Assembly (NCBI GenBank): GCA_001542995.1
Contig: LFLA01000018.1
Location: 99,501 to 163,500 of the forward strand
DNA length: 64,000 bases
Source of the DNA: Nitrospina sp. LS_NOB
GTDB taxonomy: Bacteria > Nitrospinota > Nitrospinia > Nitrospinales > VA-1
Direction: 5' to 3'
The notes beneath the pieces were generated by a model that saw nothing but the letters and a program-made list of their open reading frames with translations, did not search any database and was not told the DNA's origin. Position 1 is the stretch's first letter. Each line of letters opens with the position of its first letter. The position numbers and the translations under genes were made by a program. Below are positions 61,650 to 64,000 of this stretch, piece by piece.

Positions 61650-61993
61650 TTAAATACTCCTGCTGAATAGAGACCTTTGCGCAAGTCAAAAAAGGGGGAA
61701 GACCAGATTCTTCACTGCGTTCAGAATGACAGCGCAAAGTCGGTTTGTCATTCTGAGGAACAACGTGACGAAGAATCTCGCCTTGCACGGGCCTGGGGAT
61801 TCTTCACTGCGTTCAGAATAACAGCGCAAAGTCGGTTTGTCATTCTGAGGAACAACGTGACGAAGAATCTCGCCTTGCACGGGCCTGGGGATTCTTCACT
61901 GCGTTCAGAATAACAGCGCAAAGTCGGTTTGTCATCCTTGAGGAGCCGAAGGCGACGAAGGATCCGGGGTCATTTAAATACCCCTGCTGAATA
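61644..61993. repeat. Repeat array (copy C) with 26-base flanking duplication
   Basis: GAGACCTTTGCGCAAGTC (from 61669) is followed by three units with 92-bp period beginning ATTCTTCACTGCGTTC at 61707, 61799 and 61891. The flanks, GGTCATTTAAATACTCCTGC plus TGAATA (61644-61669) and its copy with one mismatch (61968-61993), form a 26-base direct repeat. The right copy is the end of msrAB; the left copy encodes FSRSI, a stop and the ATG of the GIY-YIG gene. Confidence 0.82.
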
Positions 61994-63122
61994 AGGGCAA
62001 AAATTCTTCATAACCTTCTTCTTTTAGTTTCTCAACCGCAATAAACCTCATGGACGCCGAGTTGATGCAATACCGTAATCCTGCCGGTTTGGGACCATCA
62101 TGAAATAAATGTCCCAAATGCGAGTCCGCAGATTTTGAACGTAACTCGATTCGAACCATGCCAAAGGAGATGTCCTTTTCTTGAACTATGTTTTCCTGCA
62201 CCAGTGGCCGGGTGAAAGAAGGCCAGCCCGTGCCGGATTTGAATTTGTCTTTAGAACTGAACAGGGGTTCTCCAGAAACGATATCCACATAAATTCCGGC
62301 TCGCTTATTGTCCCAGTACTCGTTTTTGTAGGCAGGCTCCGTGCCGTTTTTCTGGGTGACATTATATTGCATTTTAGTCAAGGCAGCTTTGGACCTTGCT
62401 TTGCTGCCAATCAAGGTATATCGGGGAGCTTTTTTTTCATCAAATCCCATTTTGGAAATTTTGTATTCTTTGTCTTCCCCCCAGACACGGGTTATAAACT
62501 CATCTCTTCCTGAGCCGGCCCGGTATACTTTGTAACGGATATAATTTTTCTTGAAAAAATCCTGATGGTATTCTTCTGCGGGGTAAAACTGGCCTGCCTG
62601 AACAATTTTTGTGACGATTTTTTTACTGAACCGTTTTCCATCCGCCAGTCTTTTTTTTGATTGTTCCGCAGTTTGTTTTTGCTGTTCGCTTGTATAAAAA
62701 ATCCCTGTTGTGTATTGTTTTCCTCGGTCCACAAATTGTCCACCTGCATCCGTTGGGTTGATATTTCTCCAGAAAATCTCTAAAAGATCATTGTAGGAAA
62801 TTCTTTCTGGATCGTAATGGATCTCCACGGCTTCAACATGGGAAGTGGAACCTGAGGCGACTTGTTTATAGGTGGGATTTTTCTTTTTCCCGCCGGTATA
62901 CCCGGAAATGACCTTTGAAATTCCCGGCAGGTCTTCATAAGGATGCTCCATGCACCAGAAACAACCTCCTGCAAAAATAGCCATCTCGGTTTTCCCGGAA
63001 TTTTCAGATACCTTTGTCGGAACTGTAGATTGGTTTGAAGCACTATTAACATTTTCTGGTGAAAAAGTTACGAGAAGAAAATAACTTAAAAATATTAAAA
63101 AGACCGCATAGAGTTTATTCAT
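61974..63122 (-). CDS. msrAB: Secreted peptide-methionine sulfoxide reductase MsrA-MsrB fusion
   Basis: It repairs both methionine-S- and R-sulfoxides. The 382-residue protein has a signal peptide ([15 protein letters not shown]), an MsrA domain with catalytic [16 protein letters not shown], and an MsrB domain ending [13 protein letters not shown] with the catalytic Cys. The MsrB zinc-binding C-x2-C pairs are absent. A periplasmic location fits protection of an oxidising envelope. The downstream array was inserted at its 3' end. Confidence 0.94.
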   Translation of the reverse strand: MNKLYAVFLIFLSYFLLVTFSPENVNSASNQSTVPTKVSENSGKTEMAIFAGGCFWCMEHPYEDLPGISKVISGYTGGKKKNPTYKQVASGSTSHVEAVEIHYDPERISYNDLLEIFWRNINPTDAGGQFVDRGKQYTTGIFYTSEQQKQTAEQSKKRLADGKRFSKKIVTKIVQAGQFYPAEEYHQDFFKKNYIRYKVYRAGSGRDEFITRVWGEDKEYKISKMGFDEKKAPRYTLIGSKARSKAALTKMQYNVTQKNGTEPAYKNEYWDNKRAGIYVDIVSGEPLFSSKDKFKSGTGWPSFTRPLVQENIVQEKDISFGMVRIELRSKSADSHLGHLFHDGPKPAGLRYCINSASMRFIAVEKLKEEGYEEFLPLFSRGI

Positions 63123-63389
63123 GATAAGTATCCTCGCAATGTGTGCTCATTCAATGTTGGTTTAATATGATAACAAATTTATACTAGTTAGATAACTGTA
63201 AATGAGTCGCGGGTATTTCAAAAAGCTTACAGAAAAAGCTTACAGAAGGTTGTCTGCGGAGGGTGTTTAGTTCAGGAAAAGGTTGATAAACGCTGGATTC
63301 CGGCGCAATGAGTTTTGAGGTTTATTTTGTGCTGAATCAGGATGGATGTTCATTGTAGTTCTTTTTGACCGTTTAGACGGTTTTTTTTC

Positions 63390-63867
63390 AATGATCAGAA
63401 TGACAATACAATTGTTCAGCATGGCAATACCGGGCTATTTTGTCATTCCGAGGAATAAGGCTTTTTGTCATTCTGAGGAATAACGTGACGAAGAACCGAG
63501 ATTCTTCACTTCGTTCAGAATGACAATACAATTGTCCAGCATGGCAATACCGGGTTATTTTGTCATTCTGGGGAATAAGGCTATTTTGTCATTCTGAGGA
63601 ACAATGTGACGAAGAATCCCCAGTCTAAAGTTATGGATTCAAAACAGGGATTACCCCTTCGGGGCACGAAAGCTTAGGTGAAACATCACGTCTTCACTTC
63701 GTTCAGAATGACAATATAATTGTTCAGCATGGCAATACAAGGCTATTTTGTCATTCTGGGGAACAAGGCTTTTTGTCATGCTGAGCTAAGTGATATTTGA
63801 CCTTTGAATTCTTGCCCCGTAGGGGTATCTCGAAGCATCTCGATTCTTCGACTTATGCAAAGGTCTC
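63390..63867. repeat. Right-end repeat cluster (copy D)
   Basis: AGAATGACAATACAATTGT plus CAGCATGGCAATAC recurs at about 63397, 63516 and 63703. GTCATTCTGAGGAA stretches with CGTGACGAAGAATC lie between, and a palindrome ACCCCTTCGGGGCACG lies at 63652. The right end ACTTATGCAAAGGTCTC (63851-63867) is the same terminal repeat as in copies A and B. A minus-strand frame from beyond this end (63776-63967) reads into the repeat and may be a chimeric tail of a gene whose start is just past 63967. From 63123 to 63389 nothing is seen. Confidence 0.65.
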
Positions 63868-64000
63868 GTTGGGGGGGCTGTTGCCATTTTCCGCCATGTT
63901 CTCCACTATGCCTTCTGACAACACCTTTCAGTTTTTCGATATTACCGAAAAGCTCAATATCCCTCATCCGCTCACAAGCTCTCCTTCTGCGGATTCTTCT

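Noticed and set aside
61483-61913. Short frames with peptides such as CHSERSEES and VILRNNVTKNL
   Set aside because: These are the well-known false translations of the GATTCTTCACTGCGTTC repeat and are not genes.
63776-63967. Minus-strand frame of 63 codons as a separate gene
   Set aside because: Its second half is translated from the repeat element; only the first half could be a real tail and the start may lie elsewhere.

Overview
This window is bacterial chromosome with roughly balanced base composition, from a Gram-negative organism: it has LPS genes (kdsB, an LptF-type permease), Lol-like machinery, an outer-membrane barrel and SPOR proteins. Very large periplasmic multicopper oxidase, multihaem cytochrome c with an ethylbenzene-dehydrogenase-type haem domain, and repeated cupredoxin/carboxypeptidase-regulatory proteins suggest a chemolithotroph of the Nitrospinota/Nitrospirota kind. 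That assignment is inference; no rRNA or tRNA gene is visible to anchor it.

Layout. 0-5 kb: a histidine kinase/response regulator pair, a decayed IS256-type transposase, an assimilatory APS reductase and an HtrA protease. 5.2-11.2 kb: a 1650-residue multicopper oxidase built from three related modules, followed by a secreted copper-site protein; both end in strong terminators. 11.4-18.6 kb: a repeat array, then a defence block (HsdR, an ORF6N protein, a fused HsdM-HsdS, and an ImmA/IrrE-PIN pair). 18.7-21.5 kb: a second copper-site protein with a triheme cytochrome. 21.9-28.4 kb: a thioredoxin-like protein, then a SPOR protein, an outer-membrane barrel, a LolCDE/MacB-like ABC transporter and a LolA-like protein. 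28.3-30.7 kb: a ParA/toxin-antitoxin islet bounded by a 49-bp direct repeat of the end of the LolA-like gene. 30.8-38.9 kb: signalling, UDG, a MoxR gene with two nonsense codons, DUF58, argS, and a third, TPR-fused copper-site protein.

39-48.5 kb: a solitary HsdM, rarA, a broken serB, a saccharopine-dehydrogenase-like enzyme, DUF2284, HAD, rsmE and scpA. 48.5-50.1 kb: an isolated integron gene cassette (complete attC, foreign A+T-rich gene, truncated attC) lying between two gene fragments. 50.1-64 kb: cysE and a cysteine desulfurase, a lipoprotein, kdsB-pyrG, a lipase-like hydrolase, a CBS protein, lptF, lipA, a truncated proline dehydrogenase, a GIY-YIG protein and a secreted MsrAB fusion. 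Repeats are dense at the right end.

Themes. (1) Periplasmic copper/haem redox: three paralogues share a C-x2-H-x2-M/L copper motif and sit beside the multicopper oxidase, a triheme cytochrome or TPRs. (2) Genome plasticity: a MITE-like repeat with GAGACCTTTGCATAA ends occurs at least four times, three of them flanked by short direct repeats; there is also an IS remnant, an integron cassette, the ParA islet and at least six broken genes. The best candidates for something undescribed are the ParA islet, the lone cassette, and the copper-protein family with its oxidase. All calls are from reading alone; no database search was run.
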